A DNA stretch of 64,000 bases, taken from the NCBI GenBank assembly GCA_029747585.1, contig JAPEVF010000014.1:140560-204559 (forward strand). Direction: 5' to 3'. The position numbers were made by a program, and so were the translations under genes. Position 1 is the first letter of the stretch, and each line of letters begins with the position of its first letter. Origin of the DNA: Pleurotus djamor. Lineage: Eukaryota; Basidiomycota; Agaricomycetes; Agaricales; Pleurotaceae. Of the stretch, positions 33,843-44,973 are shown piece by piece. Below the pieces are notes generated by a model, which searched no databases, had not been told where the DNA came from, and was given only the letters and a program-made list of their open reading frames with translations.

Positions 33843-35656
33843 CTATAGGGATTTAGGAGACAAAGAGAGGAACATGGACATATCGTGGATAGCGGAAACC
33901 GAGGACCGTCGATGAGTTTGTGCCTTTGATTCTATGCCAAATCGCGAAGACTGAGAAGCGCGATCGACAGCATCCAGCTCTGTCGTCACCTTCTCCACGG
34001 CCTCTTGAACAGAATGATTCATCGCATCCCATACGTTCCTCCTCTTCGCATACCTCGCACTTTCAGTTCGATTCCCCAGTATTAGGTGGATACAAGCGAG
34101 TCGATGGAGTATCTCCGCGTAACAGCGATGCGATTCGAGGCCTTCAGAAACAATAATATGAAGGAGTTGCGTCGTTGCTTTGAGGAGGAGAACCTGATCG
34201 TTCTGCGGGGAAGTCGTAATCGCAGTCGAGTTTGACGGCGGTTCAAAGTCGGAAAGCCACTTCAACAACGCAGGAACGTTGCTCCGTACACCTCGCAATT
34301 TCATCCGATTCAGAGTCGACGGCATGGGGCGGAGACAGGCGTCACACGTACAGGCAAAATTGTAGGATGACAAGGCTTTCTTGCGTTCGGAAAATGGGAG
34401 GAGGATATCGCAGTACGATATCGTGATTTCTTCTCCTTCTGAAATGGGTCGGGAGGCGTACAGCTGGATCGAAAGTGATGAGAGGTCCCAAGACCAAATG
34501 GCATTTGGGCTACAGCTATGGGACCAGGGATACGCCGCGCGTGTGAGTGGTGGATAAAGGGTGGCGGATAAGGGAGAGGGGACGCACCTGTGGTTGATCC
34601 GTGATAGCTTCTTGAAAACGGCTCCGTATTCAACGGTGGTATCATCTCCTACAAAGTGACGGAACGACATCTCAGTACTCAGCGCTCAGCATCGAACGGA
34701 CCAAAGCAGAGGAAACGGAATCACATCACATACCAGAAGAATCACCATTCGAAAACGGCAACTTGAAAGAAAAGCTATTCAAGTCCATGATCCCTACCAG
34801 CCGACCGATCTCCATATNCCCTTCTCGGTGCAGACTTTGAAGAGCCAGATAATCTCTCCTTCGTTCGCTATTCATCCGAGAAAGCGCGACTTTCAAATAT
34901 TTCTCCAACTCCATCACCGCCGCTGACCTCAACGCTTCATCATCTTCATGCGGTTCTTCGACATCAGAACATAATGAGATCCCAATGTTCTTCAACCCCG
35001 TAGGAGCGATGAGGATCGGTCGCTCACTAGCGATCAACTCCCCATAACCATACGCACGAGTCGCAACCAAGCCCTTCCCTTTCCCAGCAATATCATGAAT
35101 CGCATATCCATCCTCAGACGCTGCTCGTGGAATTGGTCTAGGGAAACCCGGTGTATTCAGCAGGAGAGCTTTATCCATAATAGAATTGAAGATACACTCC
35201 GTACGACCGTCTGTCGTTTCGGATGGATGACCGGATTGGGGTTGCGTGGTCATAACCAAGCCTACACGGAGAGGCTTCCCACTGGAAGAGAGAGCTGGCG
35301 CGACGGGGGATGTGAAGGTGGGGGAGGGAATTTCGTCGTGCCGGGATAGAGTCAGATGGGATACATTGGAGACGTATTCGGCTACTAAGGGTGTCAGCCG
35401 CGGCGTTATTAGTGGATGCTCAGAGGGATAAAATGAACTTACTATTGATAGACGGGTTTGAAAGCTCGATATTGGTAGCATCGACTAGGTGACGAAAACG
35501 AGGATGGTATGACGGTGGGTTGCCCGACAATTGGAGAGATTCTAAACGCGAAACACCAACAGTAAGGTAGAACTGAGCAAACAAAGGATCATCGTGCCCA
35601 CCTCCGGAACTTGGAGTGCAGTTGAGACTAAGTGGGGAGGGATTGAAAGGTGCCAT
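33843..35656 (-). CDS. SET-domain protein, divergent ninth member (SET-G)
   Basis: Single-copy member in the spacer. It starts at 35656 (MAPFNPSPLSLN) about 50 bases after a minus-strand TATATAAG box, and ends at 33843. The signature is MTTQPQSGHPSETTDGRTEC, PGFPRPIPR. The SET parts are GKGKGLVATRAYGYGELIAS, then NHSCSPNAIWSW across an intron, GEEITISYCDILLP and post-SET CTCDAC. A helical tail (SEGLESHRCYAEILHRLACI) and a Ser-rich end follow. The usual DCHxxEG motif is changed to SLHREG, with one N at 34818 that fits in frame as a substitution. It keeps the catalytic residues I can see. It looks older than the arm copies and may be the source type. Confidence 0.85.
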
Positions 35657-36209
35657 CAGGGAAGAACGACGCAGACGATGAGATGTGAAGCTGGACGAGT
35701 CTTCTTATATACCCATCCGCTAGTATATCTAAAGAACATCTATATCAATAACAGATGCCCTAGAACCGAAGAATCAACAAACTCACATGTTAGCCCCACA
35801 CAGACGCGCACCATCTTCTCAGATTCTGTCATAACGGATCATTTCTGCTGCCTTTCTGATAACTTGACATAGAATCATCAGCTGCGTCTGATTTCGACAG
35901 GAGAAGAGAAGGTGGACTCACCATCTGGGCGTAATATCGCGGACAGGCATTCAATAAGAACCATGGGGATGTTTTCGCCATGGACTGGAAGGAGAAGAAA
36001 GCATGTGGGTATGTCAGTTGGGAGACTGAAGTACTGAGGATCGAAGCAATCCGCCTATCAAGCGTTCAATTGACATGGGAGTTTGGGCCGAAAACCATGG
36101 AGTCTCACGTACGCCTCTGCGGGTACATCACAAAGGATACTGGAAATGATAAACGATCAAACTGTACAATCATATTACTACTGATACAAAACTTCACTCA
36201 CGATCCCTA
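35657..36209. other. intergenic region SET-G to ankyrin-MYND gene
   Basis: It contains the minus-strand TATA element of SET-G at about 35,704-35,711. Otherwise no gene or repeat is supported. Confidence 0.45.
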
Positions 36210-37618
36210 CTACCACGGCTGAGCGTCCAGGACTTGACCAGTCACAATCACCAACTCGTCCTTGCCAGCCAGATGCGCCGAGAAATATGCCTTAGCACCT
36301 GCAACTCCTTTCTCTCTCACGACCCTTGAGATTTCGTTATACGACCTCGCATTATCCGACTTTCGGATCCCACAGACGAAATCCTTCTTCTTTGTATAGA
36401 CGAGAAGATCGACAGTGCTATTTGCACTTGCTCTACCAGCGGAGAGGTCGAAAGGAAGCTGGATTTTGACGATCAATGGACGGGACTTCTTGCTTTCCTT
36501 ACGAGGTTGGAAGTTGTATGAGTCGTCTACGTGCCCACCGTAAAGCGACGCGGTGGGGTAGATATGTCCCATGGCGGGGTTGTAGAATGGCTTAACCGTA
36601 ACAGTGTTAGACGGCGAAGCCGGGGTACATGACCGCTTGTGGGTAGCCCAGTCCGACTCTAGAGAAGCAAGTCAGATCCAAACCCGATCATCGAAGGGGC
36701 GAACGTACTCTGACATGTAGCAGAGCAATACCTCACGACTTTGCATCGTGCACAAACGTGTAACCCTTTTCCTCCACAAGTTGCACACACGATACCTCCC
36801 GACCGAACGCCATCACGAGTTTTCAACCAGTTATTCACGCAAGCGGCGACAGCAAGTCCACACTTGACGAACATTTGCCTTCCAGACATCCCATCTGCAT
36901 CAACAATATCCAAGTCGGCACCGTGCTCCATCAAGAGATTCACGACGTCTGATCCACGGTGGTGAGCTAACTGGAAAGCCCCCATCAGGATGGTGTCGCC
37001 GTAACGACTTTGATGGTTGACGTCGGCTTTTCCAGCAGTTATGAGCGTCCGTGCGATATCCACATGCGCGAGCGGGCTGACCAAGGAATGGTACAAGGCG
37101 GTGAAGCCAACGATGTCCGGAACGTCGACGGGCATGCCTTTGGAGATGAGGTAACGGAGGAGGTCGTCATGTCGAAGTTTCACTGAAGGAGGGGGTTGAA
37201 TTCTCTGTGCGCCGCTAATGATGAGCGTGGCGTATCCAAATTCATACGCGCCAACTGTTCCATCTAAAGGAGGCGCTTTGCCCGATTCGACGAGCTGTTT
37301 GACTAGAGGTCAACCACCTAGCAAATGACATGGGACACAAAGACGGTAACGCACCCGCTGAACCTCATCAAATTGGGCCATAAAGCACATTCGCCCGAAG
37401 CTCGAGAGGCGATCCACATCGAAGCCGGCTGAACCTGTGATGGGGGCGCATCATGAAAAAGTCAGATAAGGAAATCTGTTGTGGGCGTGGTACGCACCAT
37501 CAACGTAAAGCTCCCGCAACCGTGAACCACCGCATTCCAGCGAGATGAACCCAGGCTGATCGAGGAGTCTCCTCATTTCTGGCGTGACTTTCAACCCAGC
37601 ATCGGACGATTGGATCAT
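36210..37618 (-). CDS. ankyrin-repeat protein with MYND zinc finger, copy 1
   Basis: The start at 37618 (MIQSSDAGLKVTPEMRRLLD) is chosen because the next gene starts the same way; an upstream in-frame extension to 37723 exists. After introns come an N-terminal region (RLSSFGRMCFMAQ), ankyrin-like repeats (GFTALYHSLVSPLAHVDIAR, GDTILMGAFQLAHH, LLMEHGADLDIVDADG), and a MYND finger with C..C....VCARCKVVRYCSATCQ, then WATHKRSC. The C-terminus has VKIQLPFDLSAG and ends VLDAQPW. MYND fingers bind Pro-rich partners and in SMYD enzymes sit inside the SET domain; here the finger is on a separate protein. It is head-to-tail with a paralogue. Confidence 0.85.
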
Positions 37619-37844
37619 GATGAGACTGGTGAATGTGACAAGTGAACAAAGGGCTTGGTCGCATTCGCAAATTTCCGTCACCTTAGGGGTTGATTGGAGA
37701 AAGGGGCAAAAGGCTCCAAACATTGGCGGGAATGGATGAAAACTAGACTAATCGAGCATTACTCTAGAGCGGCAAGAGTTTCTGTTGCTGTAAATTGGCC
37801 TGGTGGAGGACGCCCCAGACAAAGGGAATGAAACCTCCAGTTGC

Positions 37845-39191
37845 CTACCAAGTTTGCGCCTCCAGTACTTCTCCAACCACAATCTCTAGCTCGCATTGGT
37901 CAGTAAATTGCGCAGAGAAATACGCCTTTAGTCCCAAGACCCCCTTTGATTTCACGACTTTTAAAATCTGGTGGTAAGCTCCCAAGTTGTCTGTCTCTTT
38001 GATGACGCACAGCATGTCCCTCTTCTTGGTGCACACTCGGAGGTCAGTGGAAGCCTCGGTGTTGCCGGGCGGTATGAAGGGAACTTCAATCTTGACAACG
38101 GTGGGACGCGAAGTCTGAACTTCACTACGAATCAATGCCATAAGGTCGACTATGTGAGAAGACAGTTTGACTGTCACCCTACTGGAGGGGGGATGTGGTG
38201 TACACGAGCGTTTGTGCGTTCCCCAATCGGCCTCTAGAAAATGGTTGAATGTCAGAAATCGAACCGGGAATGCAGGATGAACACATACTCTGGCATCTGG
38301 AGGAACAATATCTGACGACTTTGCATTTAGCGCAAACGAGCGTTCCCTTTCCTCCACAACCCGCGCAGAGAAGTGACCCACCCATCCTATACCCAGGGCC
38401 ATAGCGAATCCTCATCCACTTTCTGACGCAGTTAGCGACCATAGGTCCATGGACCTCAAATTCGTTCCTCCCACTGCAACCGTCGGCATCGACCACATCC
38501 AAGTCAGCACCATGCTCCATGAGAAGATCTATTGAACCATTCCCGCATTCTAAGGCGAATTCGAAGGAGTCCAAAAGAGCGGTTCGACCGTATCGGTTTT
38601 GATGGTCAATCTTCGCTTTTCCCAGGTTGCGCAAGCTTCGGGCAAGATCAAGGCGTGGAACTTGATGAGCGGTGGCATGGGCGAGAGCCGTGAATCCAAA
38701 GATGTCGGGAACGTCAACGGGCATGCCTTTGAGGATAAGATACCTTAAGACCTTGTCGTGCTCGAGTCTGCGACCTGGCGGTGCGCGTCGGATACGCTGC
38801 GATCCTTGGACTATAAGTGAAGCATATCCAAGCTCAAAGGCTCCTTCTGTTCCGCCTAGAGAGGAGGCGGTACCAGACTCTACCGCCTAAAGGATGTCCA
38901 GTCTGAGAATTGACCAGAGGTATAGAAGTAACGAACTCACCTTTCTTACTTCGTCAGCACTACCTTGAATGCACGCCTGAGCAAAAGACGAAAGGCGGTT
39001 CATGTCAAAGTCCAGCGAGCCTTTTGAGAACGTCAACAAGCGGTCGGGAGCCTGAGCAAAAAGATTGTCGCACCCCGCATATGAAGATCTCGCAGTCGTA
39101 CCCCTTGGGCACCTGATATAAAGCCAGGTTGACTCAGAATGCTCCTCATCTCAGGAGTGACGATGAGTCCTGCGTCGTTTCTCTGGGGCAT
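37845..39191 (-). CDS. ankyrin-repeat protein with MYND zinc finger, copy 2
   Basis: Paralogue of the preceding gene, head-to-tail. It starts at 39191 (MPQRNDAGLIVTPEMRSILS) and ends VLEAQTW at 37845. Parts are LSSFAQACIQGSADEVRK, ankyrin-like units (GFTALAHATAHQ, GRTALLDSFEFALEC, LLMEHGADLDVVDADG), and the MYND finger CAGCGGKGTLVCAKC then VVRYCSSRCQ with WGTHKRSC. The last domain contains TVVKIEVPFIPPG and CTKKRDMLCVIKETD. An intron of about 54 bases follows the first exon (donor GTGCGACAA near 39,080). All MYND Zn ligands are present. The function of the C-terminal domain, shared by both copies, is unknown. Confidence 0.85.
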
Positions 39192-39840
39192 TATGGAGTT
39201 GGTTGGATGTACGTGGAAGTGTTGGAGTTTGGTTAGACGTCCGAATTCTTATAGGATTCCTACACAGGAGTCCCCTAACCCAGCGATTTGTCTTGAGATT
39301 TACCTTCGAGACATGCTGTCGAAGCGGGTAGCAGTTCTTCTTAATACCTCCACGACGAAACCTAAAAAGAAAACAAGCTTTCTGATTCTGTCTTCGGAAG
39401 TTCCCCCGATGTCGAGGGGCCAACCCTATTCAAGACCCGCGGATATCTTACTACCTAATACAGAGCTCGAATGTCTCAGTAGAGCTTTCGGACCATGTTG
39501 AAGCCCATCAGGTGCTCCTCAAAGGACGGTGCCACTACAACATCCCGATCAAAGCCAAATCGACCACCAAGTGGCCGAAGAATAGTCCTGCATGAACAAT
39601 TTGGAGTAGTCTTATCCTTCAAATAAAGCCTCGAGCCATGACCGATTCCTGGTAACAGGATTGCTAAGGTCGCCGCCGTCAGCAGAAATGCACTAACTAT
39701 GACACAGTAACGAACAGCTAGGAAGTAAGTACACTAGTGATTATACAATATACAAGCGACAGACTCGGCGAAAACATTGCAACAGAGCTCGAAAGCGAAT
39801 ACACAAAACATTAGTTGAGATTTAGTTCGGATAGTATGTA
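39192..39840. other. intergenic region between MYND copy 2 and SNF2 gene
   Basis: No gene is supported. Frames at 39,139-39,501 overlap the MYND gene's 5' end and show no domain. Confidence 0.4.
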
Positions 39841-42800
39841 CTAGAGTTCGGATGGATTGGAACCTGAAGCGTCCGAGTTGAAGACCGAAAAGGCAGCCTT
39901 GCCATCCGTACGTGCAGCACTGATGCGTGCTGAGGTGTCAGAAGGAGCCGAAGTAGCGAAAACGCTATCGCTTCGGTCCAGCAAGGCTGCTAAATCCTGG
40001 TCGGACAAAACACCCTTCTTTCCTGCCTGCGTGTTGGGCACCACGCTGATCTTCTCTCCTTCGAGGGCCATAAGGTCCGCAGCTAGCTCCACCAGACTGA
40101 AGGTATTCTTTGAAGAGGTAGATGAAGCGCCAGGCATCTTGAACTTTCCTACGAATAGCAAGAGGCATCAGAACTAGCTGCAGGGATAGGAAATACGAAA
40201 ACGCCGGCGGACCTTTGGCAATGACCATGGCTTCAAGTTTCCGTTTCTCCGTCGCCCGCTGCATGATCTTCTCTTCGATGGTATGAGAGCTGACTAGGCG
40301 ATATATGAGGACAGGTTTGGTCTGCCCTATTCGATGCGCTCGGTCTTGAGCTTGGATGTCCATTTGAGGGTTCTTCAGTCATGATGTGAGGGGGGACGGT
40401 ATGCATCAGAATAAAGACGAACTGACCCAATCTTGATCGTNAAAAAACGACCGTGTCTGCGGCCGTCAGGTTGATACCCAAGCCACCGGCTCGCGTACTC
40501 AAGAGGAAGAGGATCGGCGCGTCTGGGTCATCGCCACCGGTCTGAAAACGTTCTACTTCTTGTATTCGGTCAGCAGCCGAAGTAGAGCCATCAATGCGAC
40601 ATAAGTTGAGGGATTTCATTTCGACAGCCCAGTCCTATTCGCGTTTGTGAGCGACATATGGAACGTGAAGTAGATAGTGTTCGAACCTCAATGATATCCA
40701 GCATCTTCGTGAATTGGCTGAAAAGGAGGACCTTGTGGCCGCCAGCAAACAGCCCGTCCAGCAGCCGTTCTAGAACCATCATCTTGCCACTATAATCCAC
40801 AAGTCGATGGTCAACGACAGGTTGGCGACTGGCTGGATCGGTTGGCCAATCGAAGAGGAACGGATGGGAGCAGACATTGCGCAGTTGCATGACGGGGTTC
40901 TGAAGCTTCAGGTTGTTGACGCGTTGAACTAGGTATCGTGTAGGTTAGCTCAAGGAAAACCAAAGCAGGGGACAACGCTTACTTGCTGCCTTCATCTCGC
41001 GACGTTGTGCGAGGAGCATCATCTCTTTTGCTTCCTTTGTATCGTCAAGTTCCACCTTGATTAACCCGCGATCATCTAACATCCCATTTTCGAGCATCTC
41101 GAAGTACTCGTCGTCGTCGCCGTCAACATCGTAGCGGGCTTTGACGGTCTGCCTCCTCGACTTGCGCTTCCTACCAGGAGCCTGGGAGTCCTCCTCCTTG
41201 GCGTTACTCTTCTTCACGGGCTTAGAAGATGTCGGTTCCTCCCCGGGAGCGTTTGCGTCGACCGCTTTTGATTCATCATCGCCAGCTAGTGATGCGAAAC
41301 CGGAAGCGGCACCACCTTCGGAGATGAGCCAGCTACGTAGGCTACCGTTGACGACTTGCTCATATAACACCTTCTGCGTTTCCGTCAATGGCGCATACAG
41401 AACATACTCTTTCTTGGGAGGGATGCGTCCCCGAGAGGTGCCAGTACCGTCATCTATAATAAAGGATGTCAAATCGCGCAAATCAACGATATACACGGGT
41501 CTGACCTTTGAAAACGTCGGACTTGAGGCGTCTCAGGAGGAACGGCTTGAGGATGTCATGGAGCGACGTGATGAGACGGCCAGCCCGTTCAGATCCAATA
41601 GCTTTCTCGAGGGTTGGAAGGTTGAACCTAAAGTCAAAATGAGGGTCTGTCGCAAGCGGAAAGGGAAGACGTCATGCTCACATGTCCTGGAAGGTATCAA
41701 CGTCCTTAAATATTTCCGGAAGAACGAAATTGAGCAATGACCACAACTCCGCGATATTGTTCTAAAACCAGGTTGAAGTCATCCGGGTTGAAGGGTTGGA
41801 AATTATGTGACTGACCTGCAAGGGCGTGCCAGTCAGAATCATCCTACCACCACCATCGCCACCACCTCCATAACCCAGCTTCTTGATCTCTCTTATGAGA
41901 CGACAGTCTATGTTCTTCAACCTGTGTCCCTCGTCGACGACGATGTAGCCCCATCTATATTGTTCAAGATGTGGACGGTCACGGATAAGAATCTCGTAAG
42001 TTGTCACAATGACGGGAAAGACAGGCTTGAGGGTGCTAGTGGGTAGCGAATCTTCATCCTCCTTAGGACGTTCATCGTCACTCTCTTCTGGACTGACTTT
42101 CCGGCGTTTCGCTCCTGATCTGGCTGATCTCCTCGGAACCTGTTTCGGGTTGGAGGATGCGAAGGAGAGCTTTGTTTGCGTCTCATCAGTCGCCGACTTC
42201 TGCGACTTCTTCGTCGCATGGCTGGCACTCCTAGACTTGGCCGGCTTGCCCTTGCGCTTTCCTCCTCGCTTGACTGGTGCTTTCTGCACCTGGTCATCAT
42301 CGCTTTCGCCTTCCTCGTCATCTGGGGGTTGTACCATCACATTCCGCCGTAGGTCTGCCCGCTCAGCTGGCGACCCATGATACATGCAAACGGGGATCTG
42401 AGGTGAAGCTCAGTCTCAAGAACACACGCTAACCGGGGGGAATGGACGTACTTCAGGAGCAAACTTCCGAAACTCTTGAACCCAATTGTTCAAAACGCTA
42501 AGCGGGCAGACGATGAGAAATGGCCTCTTGTAGTTGCTTTCGAGTAAATATGCGGCAAATGATATTGTTTGCAAGGTCTTGCCCAAGCCCATTTCATCGC
42601 CTATGGAAGCGAAGTGGTTATTCGTTGTGGAAGGAACAGAGTGGTGGATCACGTACCCAGAATTCCAGCAATCCCGTTCTGATGCAATGCAACCATCCAT
42701 TGCAAGCCTTCCAGCTGGTGGTTCATCATCTTGGCTCCTGTAATAAGCGGCGGTTGAGGAAACACAGGAATATCCGCGTCAGCTTCAGCCAAGCGTTCGT

Positions 42801-43249
42801 CATCGGCTTCGTCGAGAACTCGTTTCTTTCCCTTCAACTTGGCAGACTTCTCGCTCTCCTTTCTGGCTTCTTCGCGTCTCTTCCTCTCCTCAGCAACCCT
42901 CAGCTTATCTTCTTCCATCCTCTCCGTCAGTATCTTCGAAAACAGAGCCGATTTCTCAAGGACACGCGTGAGCTTGTCAAATTGGTCCTGAACTATTTAT
43001 CAGCGAGCGAGAAGGCATAAGATGCGCAGCACATACATCAGCAATGGGCTCGACATCCTCTGTCGTATTTTCAATAGTGATAGGGACCACCATCTCGGAG
43101 TCGTCATCAGGCTCCGACACTAAGACGCTTTGGCAACGACTTGAAGGCGGCGAGTAGGCTGAGCTGGGTGCCGTACTTGAGCACCTAGACGGAGAGTTCG
43201 GGGAGTTCATCCTGGACGGAGACGTTGAGCGCGACGCTGAGTCCCTCAT
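39841..43249 (-). CDS. SNF2-family chromatin remodeller (Lsh/HELLS/DDM1, yeast Irc5 type)
   Basis: ATP-dependent DNA translocase of the nucleus, with about eleven exons from 43249 ([14 protein letters not shown]) to 39841. Visible parts are: a coiled, basic N-terminus ([20 protein letters not shown]); [20 protein letters not shown]; Walker [13 protein letters not shown]; a long Lys/Ser/Asp-rich insert (42,320-42,050); DEGHRLKN (DExH) and [15 protein letters not shown]; a second basic/acidic insert (41,290-41,050); [31 protein letters not shown]; and the arginine-finger motif [13 protein letters not shown]. In plants and mammals this family supports DNA methylation and heterochromatin. An N beside six A at 40441 adds a base and breaks the frame at DTVVF; leaving it out gives the expected motif FYDQDW. 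Confidence 0.9.
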
Positions 43250-43559
43250 CGTGGTGCGGCCAAGTAATAAGGAAAGGAGAAATCGCGACGTGACTGAGTC
43301 AACCTCGTCGCGTAAACACCTGCCCTGAATGCACACGTGCCTCGCGCTAGGGGAAACACCCCCTAACGAGCTAGTTCCTCCTGTCATGCCTAAAAAATGG
43401 GACTAACACAGGAACTATCTCTTCGTTTGCTTTAGTGCGCTTTCATGCTGGTTTTTGGTTACTAATAAACTCTGGTCTGCTCGGTAGAATGGTTTCCTCT
43501 CCCCCTCATCATCGTCTCGTACGACCGTGAGTTATCCGCCAACTCACAGGCGACGAACG

Positions 43560-44726
43560 ATGTCCAGATACCCAACGTACTCGTATACGTACTCCCCTCA
43601 GCCGGCTGCTTTGAGCTCTGTGGACTTCTACAACCAATTCCTCCACGACAATGACTCCACCGCATCCGTCAATCACCCCAAGACGAGTCCATATCCTTCG
43701 CCGAACCCACCGCCTTACGTTCCCAAGCGCATGAACTCCACTACCAAGGTCGGACAGGACGCACCCACAGTAGTCGAGGATGAGAAAGCCGCAGCAAAAA
43801 TGCAAGATATCCCGATCAATTCGCCCGCTATCCAAGCTCGGCTCCCTGCTCACTACCGTCATAATGACTTCGAATGCCAGCATGGACATCGTCGTGACGG
43901 AGGGGATGGTGGAATCTGTCCGTACATGTTCCCCTCTAACCTCTCATTCGATCCTCGTCAAGGTCACTCCGAATACGACCACTCTCACGACCATGAAGCC
44001 GATGCCCAGAAACCTTGCCATCGCTCACCTCAAGTCCGCCGTTTCTTGCTGCCCTTGCTCGTCATGCTCAGCATCGTCGCTGGCATATTCATCCTCAACG
44101 CCTGCTTGGTTTCTAGTGGGGCTATTGCTTCATTCGGACACTGGGACTGGAAAGGAATTGGTGAATGGAGAGCGGGTGTCACTGATGTGGATGATGGTCT
44201 TGTCGGCTCAGATACTGGCGTCGTTACCGTGTACCCCACCCACGGAATCCCACGGCCAAATGAAGGAGTGACCTTCCCTGTTCAAAGCCCCTCCTTCTCA
44301 AGCAAGGCGCACGGAGTCGACCTTCCACAAATTGGGTCTGTTGGACAGATACAAGAAACGCCTCTCCGATCTCCTCTCAAGCGGGAAGAGGGCGCCTTCA
44401 CGAAGCACAAACTATACCTTATCGTCATCTTCGTGGGCTTGTTTGTCGTGATCATCTTGGGTATTATGCTTTCTGCTTGGTGCTGCCGAAGTGAGTAAAT
44501 TCTTACGGCGCTTAGATCGGTGACACTGCGCTGACAACATGCTCAGGTGCATTTGAGAACCCCTGCTGCTGTCCGTGTTACTGTTGTGCTTGCTGTGGTG
44601 GTCTCGGTACGTGCGCGAGTTAGTTCTCTTGCTCACACAACTGATGTAAATCAATGAATAGTATGCCTCGAATGTATCGGATGCGGCTTATGCTGTGAAG
44701 GTATACAAGAACTTGGAGAAGATTAA
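43560..44726 (+). CDS. two-span membrane protein with an extreme Cys-rich tail
   Basis: Three exons (43560-44490, 44547-44606 and 44662-44726) encode 351 residues. The N-terminal 170 residues are polar and Pro/His-rich (YSYTYSPQPAAL, HSEYDHSHDHEAD). They are followed by a membrane span (FLLPLLVMLSIVAGIFILNA), an external-type loop with Gly/Asp, and a second span (LYLIVIFVGLFVVIILGIML). Immediately after the second span comes a tail with about 16 Cys in 30 residues (CCCPCYCCACCGG, then CLECIGCGLCC), encoded by the two small last exons. Such juxtamembrane Cys are commonly palmitoylated; metal binding is another possibility. The family is not recognised. It is divergent from the SNF2 gene, with about 310 bases between the start codons. 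Confidence 0.8.
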
Positions 44727-44973
44727 TGATCGCCCAGCCACGGCTGACAGTCATATATACCCTACTTTTTCAATCCTCGAGGCAGCTAGCTCACTATGTA
44801 AATACACTATACTCCTTCTCTCTTTTCAACCACATCTGGGCTGAAAGGAGAAAACGCGTGTCGGGGCTTCGTTTCACAAGGCATGCCTTTCTCCTATTTG
44901 ATCCCTATTTATCTAGGGATGCGCGTTCGCAGCTTCCAAGACGGCCAAGCACCGTCATTCCGTAACCACCAAC

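Noticed and set aside
43005..43387. Upstream extension of the SNF2 gene start to 43387
   Set aside because: The added residues show no conserved feature and an ATG at 43249 begins the Ser-rich N-terminus that is in frame with the rest.
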